Shown piece after piece: positions 23,723-33,104 of a DNA stretch of 64,000 bases. The position numbers were made by a program, and so were the translations under genes. Positions within the stretch are counted from its first letter, which is position 1, and each line of letters opens with the position of its first letter. The notes under the pieces are model-generated. The model was not told the origin of the DNA. It worked only from the letters and a program-made list of their open reading frames with translations, and ran no database searches. The DNA is from Pontivivens marinum (GTDB lineage: Bacteria; Pseudomonadota; Alphaproteobacteria; Rhodobacterales; Rhodobacteraceae). The stretch spans positions 434,001 to 498,000 of the forward strand of contig NZ_OCTN01000002.1 of the NCBI RefSeq assembly GCF_900231835.1. Reading direction: 5' to 3'.

Positions 23723-25762
23723 TTAAAACTCGAACGCGCGGGTCAGGCTGACCTCGAACGAGCGCCCCTGCCCTGCATCACCGGCAAGCGAGTTTTCATA
23801 TTGCGTGTCCAGCACGTTGTTCAGGCGGAAACCAACAGTGATCCCCTCCATCACGCCCTGCTGTGGTGTCCAATCGACAAACAGGTCATGGACCGCATAT
23901 CCAGAATACCGCGTGGCGCCGTAATTGATGTCATCAACGAAATTACCCTGCCAGCCATATTGCATACCTAGCTCATTTGCCTGCGTGCCGACGGTCAGGT
24001 TCAGCGAACGGCCCGGGATCGAGGAGAGCGTCTCACCCGTTGCGTCATCCTTACCCCGCACATCGGAATAGGCAGCGCGTGCGAAAAAGGCATCGGATTG
24101 ATAGGCGGCTTCAACCTCTAGCCCGTAGATTTTCGCGGCATCCACATTCTCGTAATAAGCTGTGCCAGCCGTGCTATCGCGTGAAATCAGATCGTCAATT
24201 TCGGAGTAATACAGCGTTGCCTTCACATCCAACGCATCATTATGCGCCGCGACATTCAGATAGGACGCGCTGAGGCCCAGCTCCGCACTATTTGCCGTCT
24301 CCATGGTCAGGTCGGGGCTGTTCGGCTCATCCGCATCGAACGAGAAAATCTCGTCCATTGTTGGCACACGCTGGGTTTGGGCCAGCGATCCGAACACGCT
24401 GTAGGTATTGTCGATCTCGTAATGCACGGCGATTTTGGGTGAGACCGCAACCTCGCTGTGATCGTCAAAGGACGAGCCGGTGCCATCCTCAAGCGAGACG
24501 AAATCCGTGCGAATGCCGGGGATAATCGTCAGGCGGTCATTCAGGATGTATTCAGCCTGAGCATAGATGCCAACGCGCTGGTCCGTGCCCTCCGGATGAT
24601 AGCCCAATCCGCCCGCATCGGTTTGTGCTGTGCGATCCTGATGGGACAGTTGAATACCGGTCGTCACGAAGGTTTCCGAATTCTCACCCGTGAAGGTCGA
24701 GGTGTTCTCCACCTTCAAACTGGTCGTTTCATACCCATAGTTGGAATCGCAGAACAGCGATGCTGCCGTGCAGGCCCCTGCCAAGAACTGCGCGTCGGAC
24801 TGTTCAACCTGCGTGTTCGAATAGCTGAGCACCACATCCAGATCGAGCAAGTCATTGCCGAGCATCGGGTTCTCATACCGGATAGCCAGCGTGTCGTCCG
24901 TAACATCCCGATCTACAGTGCCAAAGCCCAAGGTGCCGGTTTGCGAATAGGCGGTATCGTCCAGCTCACTGTTCCAGCGGGTGTAGGAGGCAGTCAGCGA
25001 TTGCGCCATGTCATCGCCAAAACTCAGTCGCGTTTTGATCAAACCAGACAGCGAGTCGAATTCCGAGCCGCCAACGTCATTGCCGTCGCCGTCGCTATAA
25101 TTGCCTGCCTCGCGGTAGTTCAGCGCGACCAGTGCCTCAAGGTTATCCGCCAAACGGTTCGCGAAAATAACCGAGGCTGCCAGCTCATCATTGTTGCTGC
25201 CATAGCTCAGCCGCGTGCGAATGGCCTGATCGGTATCTGTCAGAAAGTCAGAGGCGTCCTTCGTCTCGAAATTGATCACGCCGCCCAATGCGCCCGAACC
25301 GTATAGCGTTGAGGACGCCGGGCCGCGCAGGACCTCAACCTGACGGTACAGTTCAGGGTCCGAGAAGAACGACCCCAGACGGTACTGCTCGTAAAACTTC
25401 GCCGCGCCATCAACGGTAATGATAATCCGCGATTCATCGGCCGAACCCAGCGCACCAATTCCGCGAATGTTGAACGATTCACCCGCAACACGGCCCGAGC
25501 CAATGGCCTGAACGCCAGGAACCATCTCGAACAACTCACCAACGGTAGTGGCCTGCTCGCGGTCGATTTCCTCGGCGTTAATGACAGTAACAGCCTGCGG
25601 AGTGTCGATTGCAACAGTACTATCTGCACCCGCACCCAAAACGATTCGTCCCAGCGCAGTTCCGGTGGTTGCAGTTTCCTGCGCAGTCACAGAATTTGCG
25701 GAAATCACTGTTATAGAAGTTAAAATTGTCGCGCTTAATAAAGCGCGCTTGCAGTTCGTCAT
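23723..25762 (-). CDS. TonB-dependent outer-membrane receptor, heme-type
   Basis: A 679-residue receptor with signal peptide (MTNCKRALLSATILTSITVI), a plug domain (PQAVTVINAEEIDREQ, then FNIRGIGALGS and VEVLRGPASSTLYGSGALGG) and a 22-strand barrel ending in an aromatic residue (LTRAFEF). A segment QRVPTMDEIFSFDADEPNSPDL occupies the place of the FRAP/NPDL region conserved in heme receptors. It is the first gene of the receptor-exbB-exbD-exbD-tonB operon and divergent from hmuSTUV, so heme or a hemoprotein is the likely ligand. The 203-bp divergent gap holds iron-box copy B. Confidence 0.88.
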   Translation of the reverse strand: MTNCKRALLSATILTSITVISANSVTAQETATTGTALGRIVLGAGADSTVAIDTPQAVTVINAEEIDREQATTVGELFEMVPGVQAIGSGRVAGESFNIRGIGALGSADESRIIITVDGAAKFYEQYRLGSFFSDPELYRQVEVLRGPASSTLYGSGALGGVINFETKDASDFLTDTDQAIRTRLSYGSNNDELAASVIFANRLADNLEALVALNYREAGNYSDGDGNDVGGSEFDSLSGLIKTRLSFGDDMAQSLTASYTRWNSELDDTAYSQTGTLGFGTVDRDVTDDTLAIRYENPMLGNDLLDLDVVLSYSNTQVEQSDAQFLAGACTAASLFCDSNYGYETTSLKVENTSTFTGENSETFVTTGIQLSHQDRTAQTDAGGLGYHPEGTDQRVGIYAQAEYILNDRLTIIPGIRTDFVSLEDGTGSSFDDHSEVAVSPKIAVHYEIDNTYSVFGSLAQTQRVPTMDEIFSFDADEPNSPDLTMETANSAELGLSASYLNVAAHNDALDVKATLYYSEIDDLISRDSTAGTAYYENVDAAKIYGLEVEAAYQSDAFFARAAYSDVRGKDDATGETLSSIPGRSLNLTVGTQANELGMQYGWQGNFVDDINYGATRYSGYAVHDLFVDWTPQQGVMEGITVGFRLNNVLDTQYENSLAGDAGQGRSFEVSLTRAFEF

Positions 25763-25854
25763 CGGTTTTTCCTTGCCATGGCAGAGTTGTCAGTTATCTG
25801 GCTGGCCCGAAAATTACGGTGACTTGCTGGTTAACAATTTGCGATCTTGCTCTC

Positions 25855-25882
25855 CCTAAGATGTCCGATTAAAACAGTCAAG
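25855..25882 (-). promoter_or_regulatory. Putative iron-responsive operator/promoter, copy B
   Basis: On the minus strand this reads CTTGACTGTTTTAATCGGAC followed by ATCTTAGG, 93 nt before the TonB receptor start and 24/28 identical to copy A. TTGACT would be a good -35 element. The site is also 84 nt ahead of divergent hmuS and could serve both directions. Confidence 0.6.
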
Positions 25883-25965
25883 AAACTGAAACCACTTCAA
25901 TGCCAGCCAAACGTCATCGCCAGCTTGATTGAAACTCCGATTTTAAACAAAGACTGGATGATACC

Positions 25966-27015
25966 ATGGCATTAGACGCCAGAATCAGCGCCGACGAGAT
26001 TCGTGAACATATTTCGCAAAATCCCAAGATGCGGGCCCGCGATTTGGCCGATCAGATCGGTGTGGGTGAGGCCGCATTGCTGGCCGCACAGGGTGCGCGC
26101 CGAATCTCCGCCGCTCCGGACGACATTATGCCCGCGCTAAAGGCATGTGGCCCTGTCATGGCCCTGACCCGCAATATCAGTGCCGTGCATGAAAAGGTTG
26201 GCGTCTACGACAACTACCATTCCGGCGAACATGCCTCGATGGTTCTGAACGAAGAGATCGACCTGCGGATTTTCAGCAGCCACTGGGTCCACGGATTTGC
26301 GGTAACGACAGAAACCGATAATGGTCCGCGCCATTCGATCCAGGTTTTCGATGCGGCTGGCGATGCGATTCACAAGGTTTTCACCCGCGACGGCACAGAT
26401 ATGGCCGCGTTTGAGGCGATGATGAACACCCTCGCTACCGGCGATACATCCGACACGATCGATCTGGGCGTTCGCGCACCGGTCGAGGTGGCAAAGGGCG
26501 ACGCGGATAAGGCTGATGTTCTGCGCACCGAATGGGCGAAAATGACGGACACACATCAGTTCATGCGCCTGACCTCGAAACTGAAAATGAACCGTTTGGG
26601 TGCCTATCGCATCGCTGGCGCGCCCTTTGTGAAGCCACTGGCACCAATTGCGCTAAACGATGCCTTGGTCACGCTGGGTCAGCAAGATACCGAGATTATG
26701 CTGTTCGTGGGCAATCGCGGCTGCATTCAGATTCACAGCGGCCCGCTCAATAATATCAAGCCTATGGGCCCGTGGCAGAACGTAATGGACCCCGATTTCA
26801 ACCTGCACCTGCGTGCCGATCACGTTGCAGAGGTTTGGGCCGTTGAGAAGCCTACAAAGCGCGGTCCCGCTCTGTCGATCGAGGCATTTGACGCTCATGG
26901 CGCACTAATCCTGCAAATGTTTGGCCGTCGCAAGGAAAGCGATAAAATCGACCACACGGATGCTTTCCGTAAAGTTATCGATAGCCTGCCTGCCCTTCAC
27001 CCAGAGGAAGTGTAA
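25966..27015 (+). CDS. hmuS: Hemin-degrading/heme-handling factor HmuS (HemS/ChuX family)
   Basis: A 349-residue cytoplasmic protein with the duplicated HemS domain. The first half contains NISAVHEKVGVYDNY and EIDLRIFSSHWVHGFAV, the second GNRGCIQIHSGPLNNI and DPDFNLHLRADHVAEVWAV. HemS proteins accept heme from the ABC importer and pass it on or release iron. It opens the hmuSTUV unit and is divergent from the TonB receptor operon. Only 3 nt separate it from hmuT. Confidence 0.92.
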   Translation: MALDARISADEIREHISQNPKMRARDLADQIGVGEAALLAAQGARRISAAPDDIMPALKACGPVMALTRNISAVHEKVGVYDNYHSGEHASMVLNEEIDLRIFSSHWVHGFAVTTETDNGPRHSIQVFDAAGDAIHKVFTRDGTDMAAFEAMMNTLATGDTSDTIDLGVRAPVEVAKGDADKADVLRTEWAKMTDTHQFMRLTSKLKMNRLGAYRIAGAPFVKPLAPIALNDALVTLGQQDTEIMLFVGNRGCIQIHSGPLNNIKPMGPWQNVMDPDFNLHLRADHVAEVWAVEKPTKRGPALSIEAFDAHGALILQMFGRRKESDKIDHTDAFRKVIDSLPALHPEEV

Positions 27016-27018
27016 GCA

Positions 27019-27882
27019 ATGGTCAATCAATGGAAATTCACCATTCTTGGCGGCCTGAGCAGTTTTCTGGTCGGAATTGCCGTATTCGCAACGGTCGCTC
27101 AAGCTGAGGAAGTGCCTTCGCGCGTTCTATCAATTGGCGGCTCCGTGACTGAAATCATCTATGCGTTGGGTGAACAGGATCGTTTGATTGCACGCGACAC
27201 CACGTCATCCTTTCCAGCCGAGGCTGAGGCTCTACCAGATGTCGGCTATATGCGGGCCCTCTCACCCGAGGGTATTCTATCTGTCGATCCGCAGCTCATC
27301 ATAGCCGAGGCAGGCAGCGGTCCGCAGGAAACGATTGCTGTGATGGAACAGGCGCAAATCCCTTTCATCACTGTTCCAGATGGCTATGACGGTGCCGCTG
27401 TAGGCGCGAAAATTCGCGCCGTTGCGGATGCGCTGGGTGTTTCGGAACGCGGCGAAACCCTCGCGACCAGCATTGATGCGCAGCTAGATGCACTGGATAC
27501 GCAAAGCGATGCGTCAAAGCGGGTCTTGTTTATCCTGTCGATGCAGGGCGGGCGAATTCTGGCGTCAGGCGCAAATACGGCTGCTGACGGCATCATTACG
27601 CTGTCGGGCGGGATCAACGCAGTGACAGATTTCGAAGGGTACAAACCTCTAACGGACGAAGCAGTTACCGCCGCCAATCCAGATGTTATCGTAATGATGG
27701 ATCGTGACGGCGATCATGCCACGGCTGATAATGACCTGTGGGGTAATCCGGCGATTTCGACCACCAATGCGGGCCAAACGCAAAACATTGTGCGCATTGA
27801 CGGGTTGCTGCTGCTTGGGTTCGGGCCTCGCACTCCTGAAGCGGTCGCAACGTTGCACGACGCGCTATATGGCGATCTTTGA
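27019..27882 (+). CDS. hmuT: Heme ABC transporter substrate-binding protein HmuT
   Basis: A 287-residue periplasmic protein with a signal segment (LGGLSSFLVGIAVFATVAQA). It shows the ChuT/HmuT layout: RVLSIGGSVTEIIYALGEQDRLIARDTTS at lobe 1, PDVGYMRALSPEGILSVDPQLIIAE, and the C-terminal DVIVMMDRDGDH and LLLGFGPRTPEAVATLHDAL. The tyrosine in GYMRALS matches the heme-coordinating region of the family. Next to hmuU with a 3-nt gap. Confidence 0.92.
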   Translation: MVNQWKFTILGGLSSFLVGIAVFATVAQAEEVPSRVLSIGGSVTEIIYALGEQDRLIARDTTSSFPAEAEALPDVGYMRALSPEGILSVDPQLIIAEAGSGPQETIAVMEQAQIPFITVPDGYDGAAVGAKIRAVADALGVSERGETLATSIDAQLDALDTQSDASKRVLFILSMQGGRILASGANTAADGIITLSGGINAVTDFEGYKPLTDEAVTAANPDVIVMMDRDGDHATADNDLWGNPAISTTNAGQTQNIVRIDGLLLLGFGPRTPEAVATLHDALYGDL

Positions 27883-27885
27883 GCG

Positions 27886-28968
27886 ATGGTCACGTTTGAC
27901 ACCTCAATAGCATCCAAGTTCCGGCGGTCCTCAGGGGATCGCCGCGATTTGGCCATGCGCGTCATTTGGATTAGCGCGCTCTTGCTCGCCGTTATGATTG
28001 TGGCAAGCCTGACGGTTGGCGCGTCGGGCACCTCGCTGCTCGCGGCGCTGATGGATTGGGCATCGGGGCTGGATATTGGCCTGCGCGAGCGGGTCATCCT
28101 GTTCGACATTCGGGCACCGCGCACCCTGATGGGTGTGCTGGTCGGCGCATCACTGGCCGTATCAGGAGCCGTGATGCAGGGGCTGTTTCGCAATCCTCTG
28201 GCCGATCCGGGCTTGGTCGGGGTTAGCGCCGGTGCTGGATTAGGTGCTATTTTGGCCATCGTCCTAGGGGGGCTGTTGCCGCCTGCAATTGCTGCGTTCA
28301 CCGGAATCTACACCGTTCCAATGGCTGCTTTTCTGGGGGGATGGCTGACAACGATGCTGCTGTACAGGGTTTCGACCAATCGCGGTCGAACCTCCGTCGC
28401 GGTGATGTTGCTGGCCGGTATTGCCGTTGGAGCACTATCCGGTGCGTTGTCTGGTGTGCTGGTCTACATGGCCGATGATGCCCAATTGCGAGATCTGACA
28501 TTCTGGGGCTTAGGGTCGCTGGCCGGTGCGACATGGACCAAATTCGCAGTCGCTGCACCGCTGATCGCATTATCCCTCGCTGCAACACCGTTTCTGGCAA
28601 AGGGCCTGAATGCACTGACCTTAGGCGAGGCGACTGCCCAACATCTAGGTATCCGCGTTCAACTTATGAAGAATGTCGCAATCCTGACTGTTGCAGGCGC
28701 AACCGGTGCGGCTGTCGCGGTTTCGGGGGGCATCGGGTTTGTGGGGATCGTTATTCCGCACCTGCTCCGCTTGGCAATTGGGCCGGATCATCGGTATTTG
28801 CTGCCAGCCTCTGCGTTACTCGGCGGATCACTGTTGCTGTTTTCGGACATGATTTCACGAACCATCATTGCCCCAGCCGAACTTCCTATCGGGATTGTCA
28901 CCGCGACGATTGGTGGCCCGTTCTTCCTGTACATTTTGCTACGTAATCGCGGCGTATTGGACATCTGA
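27886..28968 (+). CDS. hmuU: Heme ABC transporter permease HmuU (FecCD family)
   Basis: A 360-residue permease with about ten helices. Hallmarks are RAPRTLMGVLVGASLAVSGAV, FRNPLADPGLVGVSAGAGLG, GEATAQHLGIRVQLMKN (coupling helix for the ATPase) and GFVGIVIPHLLRLAIGPDHR. It begins with about 20 polar residues before the first helix. The hmuV ATG follows 1 nt after its stop. Confidence 0.93.
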   Translation: MVTFDTSIASKFRRSSGDRRDLAMRVIWISALLLAVMIVASLTVGASGTSLLAALMDWASGLDIGLRERVILFDIRAPRTLMGVLVGASLAVSGAVMQGLFRNPLADPGLVGVSAGAGLGAILAIVLGGLLPPAIAAFTGIYTVPMAAFLGGWLTTMLLYRVSTNRGRTSVAVMLLAGIAVGALSGALSGVLVYMADDAQLRDLTFWGLGSLAGATWTKFAVAAPLIALSLAATPFLAKGLNALTLGEATAQHLGIRVQLMKNVAILTVAGATGAAVAVSGGIGFVGIVIPHLLRLAIGPDHRYLLPASALLGGSLLLFSDMISRTIIAPAELPIGIVTATIGGPFFLYILLRNRGVLDI

Positions 28969-28969
28969 T

Positions 28970-29758
28970 ATGATCGACGCACAGAAAATCTCCGTCACGC
29001 TGTCGGGCGCTCCGATCCTGAACGAAGTCTCGTTTCGCGCGCAGGCGGGGCAGCTTACAGCCGTTGTTGGGCCAAACGGATCGGGCAAAACGACGTTGCT
29101 CAAGGCCGCAACAGGTGAGTTGCCCTATAGCGGGGTGATCGACCTCGATGGTAGGGACATTCAGGACTATTCCACAGCCGACCTTGCCGCACGACGGGCC
29201 GTTTTACCCCAGGCGGCGGCGCTGGCCTTTCCCTTTACCGTGCTGGAGGTCGTTCGGCTGGGTCTGCTAAGCGGCCTGCACGCCGAGGATGATGATCTAC
29301 CCAGCCGCGTCCTGGCCCATGTTGGGCTGGCCGGATTCGAGGGTCGGTTCTACCACGCATTATCCGGGGGTGAGCAGCAACGATGCCAACTGGCCCGCGT
29401 GCTCGTTCAGGTCTGGCAACCGGTTCGGTCTGGCAGATCATCATGGCTGTTTCTGGATGAGCCGGTTTCCGCGCTGGATATCGGCTATCAACTAGAGGTT
29501 ATGCAGATTGCCCGGGATTTCGTGGATAAAGGTGGTAGCGTTGTGGCGGTGATGCATGATCTGAACCTGACATCTATGTTTGCAGATAGTGTCGCCCTGC
29601 TGGCGGGTGGTCGTTTGCTGGTGCAAGGCGATCCAACAACGGTTCTGACCGATCAACACTTGTCCGCCGCCTATAATTGCAATGTTCGCGTGAATGTTGC
29701 GCCTGAACAGATCGGGCAGGTTCCGTTCATTTTGCCCCACATGGCCAGCTTAGGGTGA
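28970..29758 (+). CDS. hmuV: Heme ABC transporter ATP-binding protein HmuV
   Basis: A 262-residue ATPase with Walker A GPNGSGKTT (residues 34-42), signature HALSGGEQQR, Walker B WLFLDEPVSALD and the switch His in MHDLNLTS. The stretch RVLVQVWQPVRSGRSSWLFLDEP, with a short insert before Walker B, is typical of HmuV. ATG 28970 is chosen; the longer frame from 28868 lies inside hmuU. Last gene of hmuSTUV. Confidence 0.92.
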   Translation: MIDAQKISVTLSGAPILNEVSFRAQAGQLTAVVGPNGSGKTTLLKAATGELPYSGVIDLDGRDIQDYSTADLAARRAVLPQAAALAFPFTVLEVVRLGLLSGLHAEDDDLPSRVLAHVGLAGFEGRFYHALSGGEQQRCQLARVLVQVWQPVRSGRSSWLFLDEPVSALDIGYQLEVMQIARDFVDKGGSVVAVMHDLNLTSMFADSVALLAGGRLLVQGDPTTVLTDQHLSAAYNCNVRVNVAPEQIGQVPFILPHMASLG

Positions 29759-29805
29759 TATTCTAGCAACATCGCAGGCATCATTATTTCGTTCTCTTGC
29801 GGTAT

Positions 29806-29828
29806 CTGAGTGTTTTTGTCAGTTAACC
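29806..29828 (+). promoter_or_regulatory. Weak iron-box-like site, copy D
   Basis: CTGAGTGTTTTTGTCAGTT is similar at about 14 of 21 positions to copy B and lies 62 nt ahead of the second TonB receptor gene. It is too diverged to be sure. Confidence 0.25.
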
Positions 29829-29889
29829 TCAAACAGGCAGCCAGCACCACCCTAGCCACCCAACAGACAGTCATCTGAGGGACGGCAAA

Positions 29890-31875
29890 ATGAAGACATC
29901 CAATCTAGTAGTATGGTGCGCGGCGGGCCTATTGCCCGTCGCCGCCTTTGCACAAAGTACTGAGGACGAGGGTTTCCTGGGCACTATTGTTCTAGCCTAT
30001 CCCACGGTTCCGGGCTTGGCTGAAGACGCGATTTCCGTAACCAGTGAGGGGATCGCGCTGAGCAATCCATCGGATCTATCCGAACTGTTCGTAGCTGAAC
30101 CAACCATCGCTGTTGGCAGCTCCATCCCGATGTCGCAAAAGGTCTATGTGAACGGGATCGAGGAAAACAACCTCGCAATCTCCATCGATGGTGCGCGGCA
30201 GAACAACAAGATTTTCCACCACAACACGACCACCCTAATCGACCCTGCCTTGCTGAACACCGTCCGCATTGATCCCGGTGTCGCCCCGGCCGATGCCGGC
30301 CCTGGTGCGCTTGGCGGTGCATTGGCCTATGAAACAATGGATGCGGGCGATTTGCTTGCGGTGGGACAGACATTTGGTGGACGGTTTAAAACCGAATACG
30401 ACACCAATGGCGCTATCTTTTCAAACAGCCTTACCGCCTATGGCATTGAGGGTGGGTTCGAGTATCTGGGCTTCCTGAAATATGCGACGGGTGATGTGCG
30501 TGAGGATGGCGACGGGCAGGACATCATCGGCTCGGGTACGGACCTTCTCAGCGGCTTGGCAAAAGTAGCCTATGAGACCGAAGGGGGCAGCCGCCTGGAA
30601 CTGTCGGTTGAGCAGGTTAGCGACGATGAAAATCGGCCGTATCGCGCGAATATCGGTGCGGTTTTCGGTGGACGTCCGGTTCCTTCGGAACGCCCCTATG
30701 ACTTGGAGCGAACCAATGTCATCCTCAGCTATACCGAAACTGTGGCTGACGGATTATGGGACCCAACCTTCCGCCTGGCCTATAGCGGAACTGAGCTGTT
30801 CAACGATGAGTCCAACCTGTCCACCGCGCAAACAACCTATGGTGAGACCAGTAGCCTAAGCGGCGAGATTTCCAATCGCTTCGATCTAGGCTGGGGTGCC
30901 GTGAATGCGGGCCTGGATTTCTACTCGGATCAGGCCGATCTGGAATATGATGACCTGACGACCGCAGGCATCGATCAAACCGCTCGTGAGAAACTCAGCA
31001 ATGTCGGTCTGTTTGGGCAATTGCGGATGGAGCCGTCGGACATGACGCGCCTATCCCTCGGCCTGCGTGCAGATTTTCAGGATTTCGAGGGTATTGATGA
31101 CTACACACAATCCGAAGCTGGCCTCTCGGGCAATATCTCGGGTGAGTTGTTTGCTACTGATCAGCTAACGCTCAGCGCGGGTTATGCCCATGTTTGGGGC
31201 GGGATGGAGCTGGCGGAAAACTACATCCTGAATCCAGCATGGAGCTATACACCCGATGGCATCACACCAGTCACTTCGGACAGTGTGTTTCTGGCCGCCA
31301 GCTACGACTTCGGCGGCTGGGTCGTTGATGGAAAGGTGTTCAACACCGAAATCAATAATGCGCGCTCGGCCAGCTATAATGGCGGACCTAGCCTGACTAC
31401 TGATGTTGCCTCGCGCGGGGTCGAACTGGGCCTTGGCACCGCATGGGAGGGTGGCTTCCTGCGCCTCGGCTATGCACATGTTGATACCGAGGTTAACGGC
31501 CGCGCTGCGGATTCCTATACCGGTAACTACCTGACAATGCCGATGGGTGACTTCCTGACCGTTCAGGCCGCACATCAGTTCGGCAACGGCATTCTGGTCG
31601 GTGGCGACGTGCAGGTGGCATTCGATTATGATGACACTTACGATTCCGCGACCGGTGGATCGGGCCCGACTTTGCCGGGCTACACCGTCGTTAACGCATT
31701 CATGGAATACACGCCCAGTGAAGTGGAGGGGCTGACCCTGCGCGCAGAGGTGAACAACCTATTCGATGAATCCTATACCTCGCGCGCGACCTATGGTCAG
31801 GAATTTGCGGGTCAGGTGGAAACGCTGCAGGAACCGGGGCGTTCTTTCCGCATCAGTGCAGAATTCGTATTCTGA
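29890..31875 (+). CDS. TonB-dependent outer-membrane receptor (ligand unknown)
   Basis: A 661-residue receptor with a signal peptide (LVVWCAAGLLPVAAFA, cleaved before QSTED). The plug shows KVYVNGIEENNLAISIDG, then VRIDPGVAPADAGPGALGGALAYE, and the barrel ends in SFRISAEFVF. The plug asparagine/histidine-rich patch (NNKIFHHNTT) is notable for metal or heme contact. It lies 131 nt after hmuV on the same strand but with its own leader, so it may be co-regulated with heme uptake. It lacks the FRAP/NPDL-like stretch of the other receptor, and the ligand could be heme, a siderophore or another metal chelate. Confidence 0.85.
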   Translation: MKTSNLVVWCAAGLLPVAAFAQSTEDEGFLGTIVLAYPTVPGLAEDAISVTSEGIALSNPSDLSELFVAEPTIAVGSSIPMSQKVYVNGIEENNLAISIDGARQNNKIFHHNTTTLIDPALLNTVRIDPGVAPADAGPGALGGALAYETMDAGDLLAVGQTFGGRFKTEYDTNGAIFSNSLTAYGIEGGFEYLGFLKYATGDVREDGDGQDIIGSGTDLLSGLAKVAYETEGGSRLELSVEQVSDDENRPYRANIGAVFGGRPVPSERPYDLERTNVILSYTETVADGLWDPTFRLAYSGTELFNDESNLSTAQTTYGETSSLSGEISNRFDLGWGAVNAGLDFYSDQADLEYDDLTTAGIDQTAREKLSNVGLFGQLRMEPSDMTRLSLGLRADFQDFEGIDDYTQSEAGLSGNISGELFATDQLTLSAGYAHVWGGMELAENYILNPAWSYTPDGITPVTSDSVFLAASYDFGGWVVDGKVFNTEINNARSASYNGGPSLTTDVASRGVELGLGTAWEGGFLRLGYAHVDTEVNGRAADSYTGNYLTMPMGDFLTVQAAHQFGNGILVGGDVQVAFDYDDTYDSATGGSGPTLPGYTVVNAFMEYTPSEVEGLTLRAEVNNLFDESYTSRATYGQEFAGQVETLQEPGRSFRISAEFVF

Positions 31876-31885
31876 TATAAAAAAA

Positions 31886-31910
31886 TGGCTGACCCGTGCA
31901 GGGTCAGCCA
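31886..31910 (-). terminator. Strong terminator at the end of the mrp operon (shared, convergent)
   Basis: A perfect 10-bp stem TGGCTGACCC/GGGTCAGCCA with a 5-nt loop. On the minus strand it is followed by seven T residues, a classical intrinsic terminator for the mrp operon ending at 31935. It also lies 10 nt after the plus-strand receptor gene and may slow read-through there. Confidence 0.85.
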
Positions 31911-31934
31911 ACCTTTAATATCCGATGATATCGC

Positions 31935-32330
31935 CTATTTCGTGGTTTCAGTGCTGGGCTCTGCGCCCGCCTGAAATGGCTCGATATCATGGACTGCCCA
32001 ACAGTCATCTGGAGCGGCATCTGGCAGTTGATCCCGCTCAACATGGCGGTGCAGATGCGCCTTTGCGATGAAATTTGCGGTAATCGGCGCAGTGATCAGC
32101 AGGAACAGCGTGATCAACAGTTCATGCAGCGAAACCTGCCCCTCAACCGCGATTGCGTGCAGCATGGATGCAATCAAAACACCGCCGACACCTAGAGTCG
32201 TCGCCTTGGTCGGCGCGTGCAGCCGTGACATCGGGTCAGGTAGTTTGATCAGCCCGTATGAACCGACGAGCCCGAAAACGCCGCTGATAATCAGAAAAGC
32301 GGTGATTGCGATGTCGAACAGAATACTCAT
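31935..32330 (-). CDS. mrpG: Na+/H+ antiporter subunit G
   Basis: A 131-residue MnhG/PhaG-type subunit with three helices (FDIAITAFLIISGVFGLVGSYG, then the TLGVGGVLIASML and ELLITLFLLITAPITANFIA helices) and the family segment RLHAPTKATTLG. The polar C-terminal tail of about 35 residues is longer than usual. ATG 32330 is preferred to the longer frame that reads into mrpF. Small membrane subunit of the seven-gene Mrp complex; last gene before the terminator. Confidence 0.9.
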   Translation of the reverse strand: MSILFDIAITAFLIISGVFGLVGSYGLIKLPDPMSRLHAPTKATTLGVGGVLIASMLHAIAVEGQVSLHELLITLFLLITAPITANFIAKAHLHRHVERDQLPDAAPDDCWAVHDIEPFQAGAEPSTETTK

Positions 32331-32340
32331 GGCAGCGCCC

Positions 32341-32610
32341 TCACTCGATGATATTGCCGCGCAACATAAAGCGCGCATAGGCCACGGTGGAGACAAAGCC
32401 GAGCATCGCGATAATCATCGCGGCCTCAAAGAACATCTCGGTTCCGGCCATCAATCCGAACAGCACCAGTAACGCGATCATATTGATGACCATCGTATCC
32501 AGCGCCAGAACGCGATCTCCGACACCGCTGGCAAAAACGATCTGCCATAGGTTCATCAGGAGGCCTAATGAGAAACAGCCGAAGGCAAAGTAGATTGCGT
32601 ACTCAATCAT
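32341..32610 (-). CDS. mrpF: Na+/H+ antiporter subunit F
   Basis: An 89-residue MnhF/PhaF subunit with three helices. The family core DRVLALDTMVINMIALLVLFG is present, and the last helix ends in MLGFVSTVAYARFML. The start overlaps the mrpE stop by 4 nt. Confidence 0.92.
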   Translation of the reverse strand: MIEYAIYFAFGCFSLGLLMNLWQIVFASGVGDRVLALDTMVINMIALLVLFGLMAGTEMFFEAAMIIAMLGFVSTVAYARFMLRGNIIE

Positions 32611-33104
32611 TCAAAAATCTCCTTCAACCGACGTTCATAGCGGGTTTTGATCTCATCCCTAATCGCATCGGGATCGGGTGCATGCAGACAATGCACCAAC
32701 AGGCTGTGACCCTTATTGGAGGTATCGCTGGTTACAGTGCCGGGGGTCATCGTGATGGTGCCGGCCAGCACTGTAATTGCCTCGGGCGATTTCAGCTCTA
32801 ACGGGATAGAGATATAGGCGGGCCTAAAGTCGGCATTGCGTTGAAACAAAACCAACCGTGCCACGGTGATGTTCGCGATCACAATATCCCACAATACAAC
32901 GAGGATAAATTCCACCACCATCAGCGGATTGCGCAGCTTTGGCCGCTGGGGCCAGTAACTGCGCGTTGCAAACGGGATGATTGTGGCCAGCAGAAATCCG
33001 AACAACAGCGAGTTGATCGTGTATTCGTTCACCATCATCAGCCAAACCACGGTTAACAAAACCGTTAGCAGGGGGTGGGGAAACAGGCGGTGAAAAAGGC
33101 TCAT
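32607..33104 (-). CDS. mrpE: Na+/H+ antiporter subunit E
   Basis: A 165-residue MnhE/PhaE subunit. Two N-terminal helices (LLTVLLTVVWLMMVNEYTI and the following one) are followed by a soluble C-terminal domain with AITVLAGTITMTPGTVTSD and LLVHCLHAPD, both typical of MrpE. It overlaps mrpD and mrpF by 4 nt each. Confidence 0.92.
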   Translation of the reverse strand: MSLFHRLFPHPLLTVLLTVVWLMMVNEYTINSLLFGFLLATIIPFATRSYWPQRPKLRNPLMVVEFILVVLWDIVIANITVARLVLFQRNADFRPAYISIPLELKSPEAITVLAGTITMTPGTVTSDTSNKGHSLLVHCLHAPDPDAIRDEIKTRYERRLKEIFE

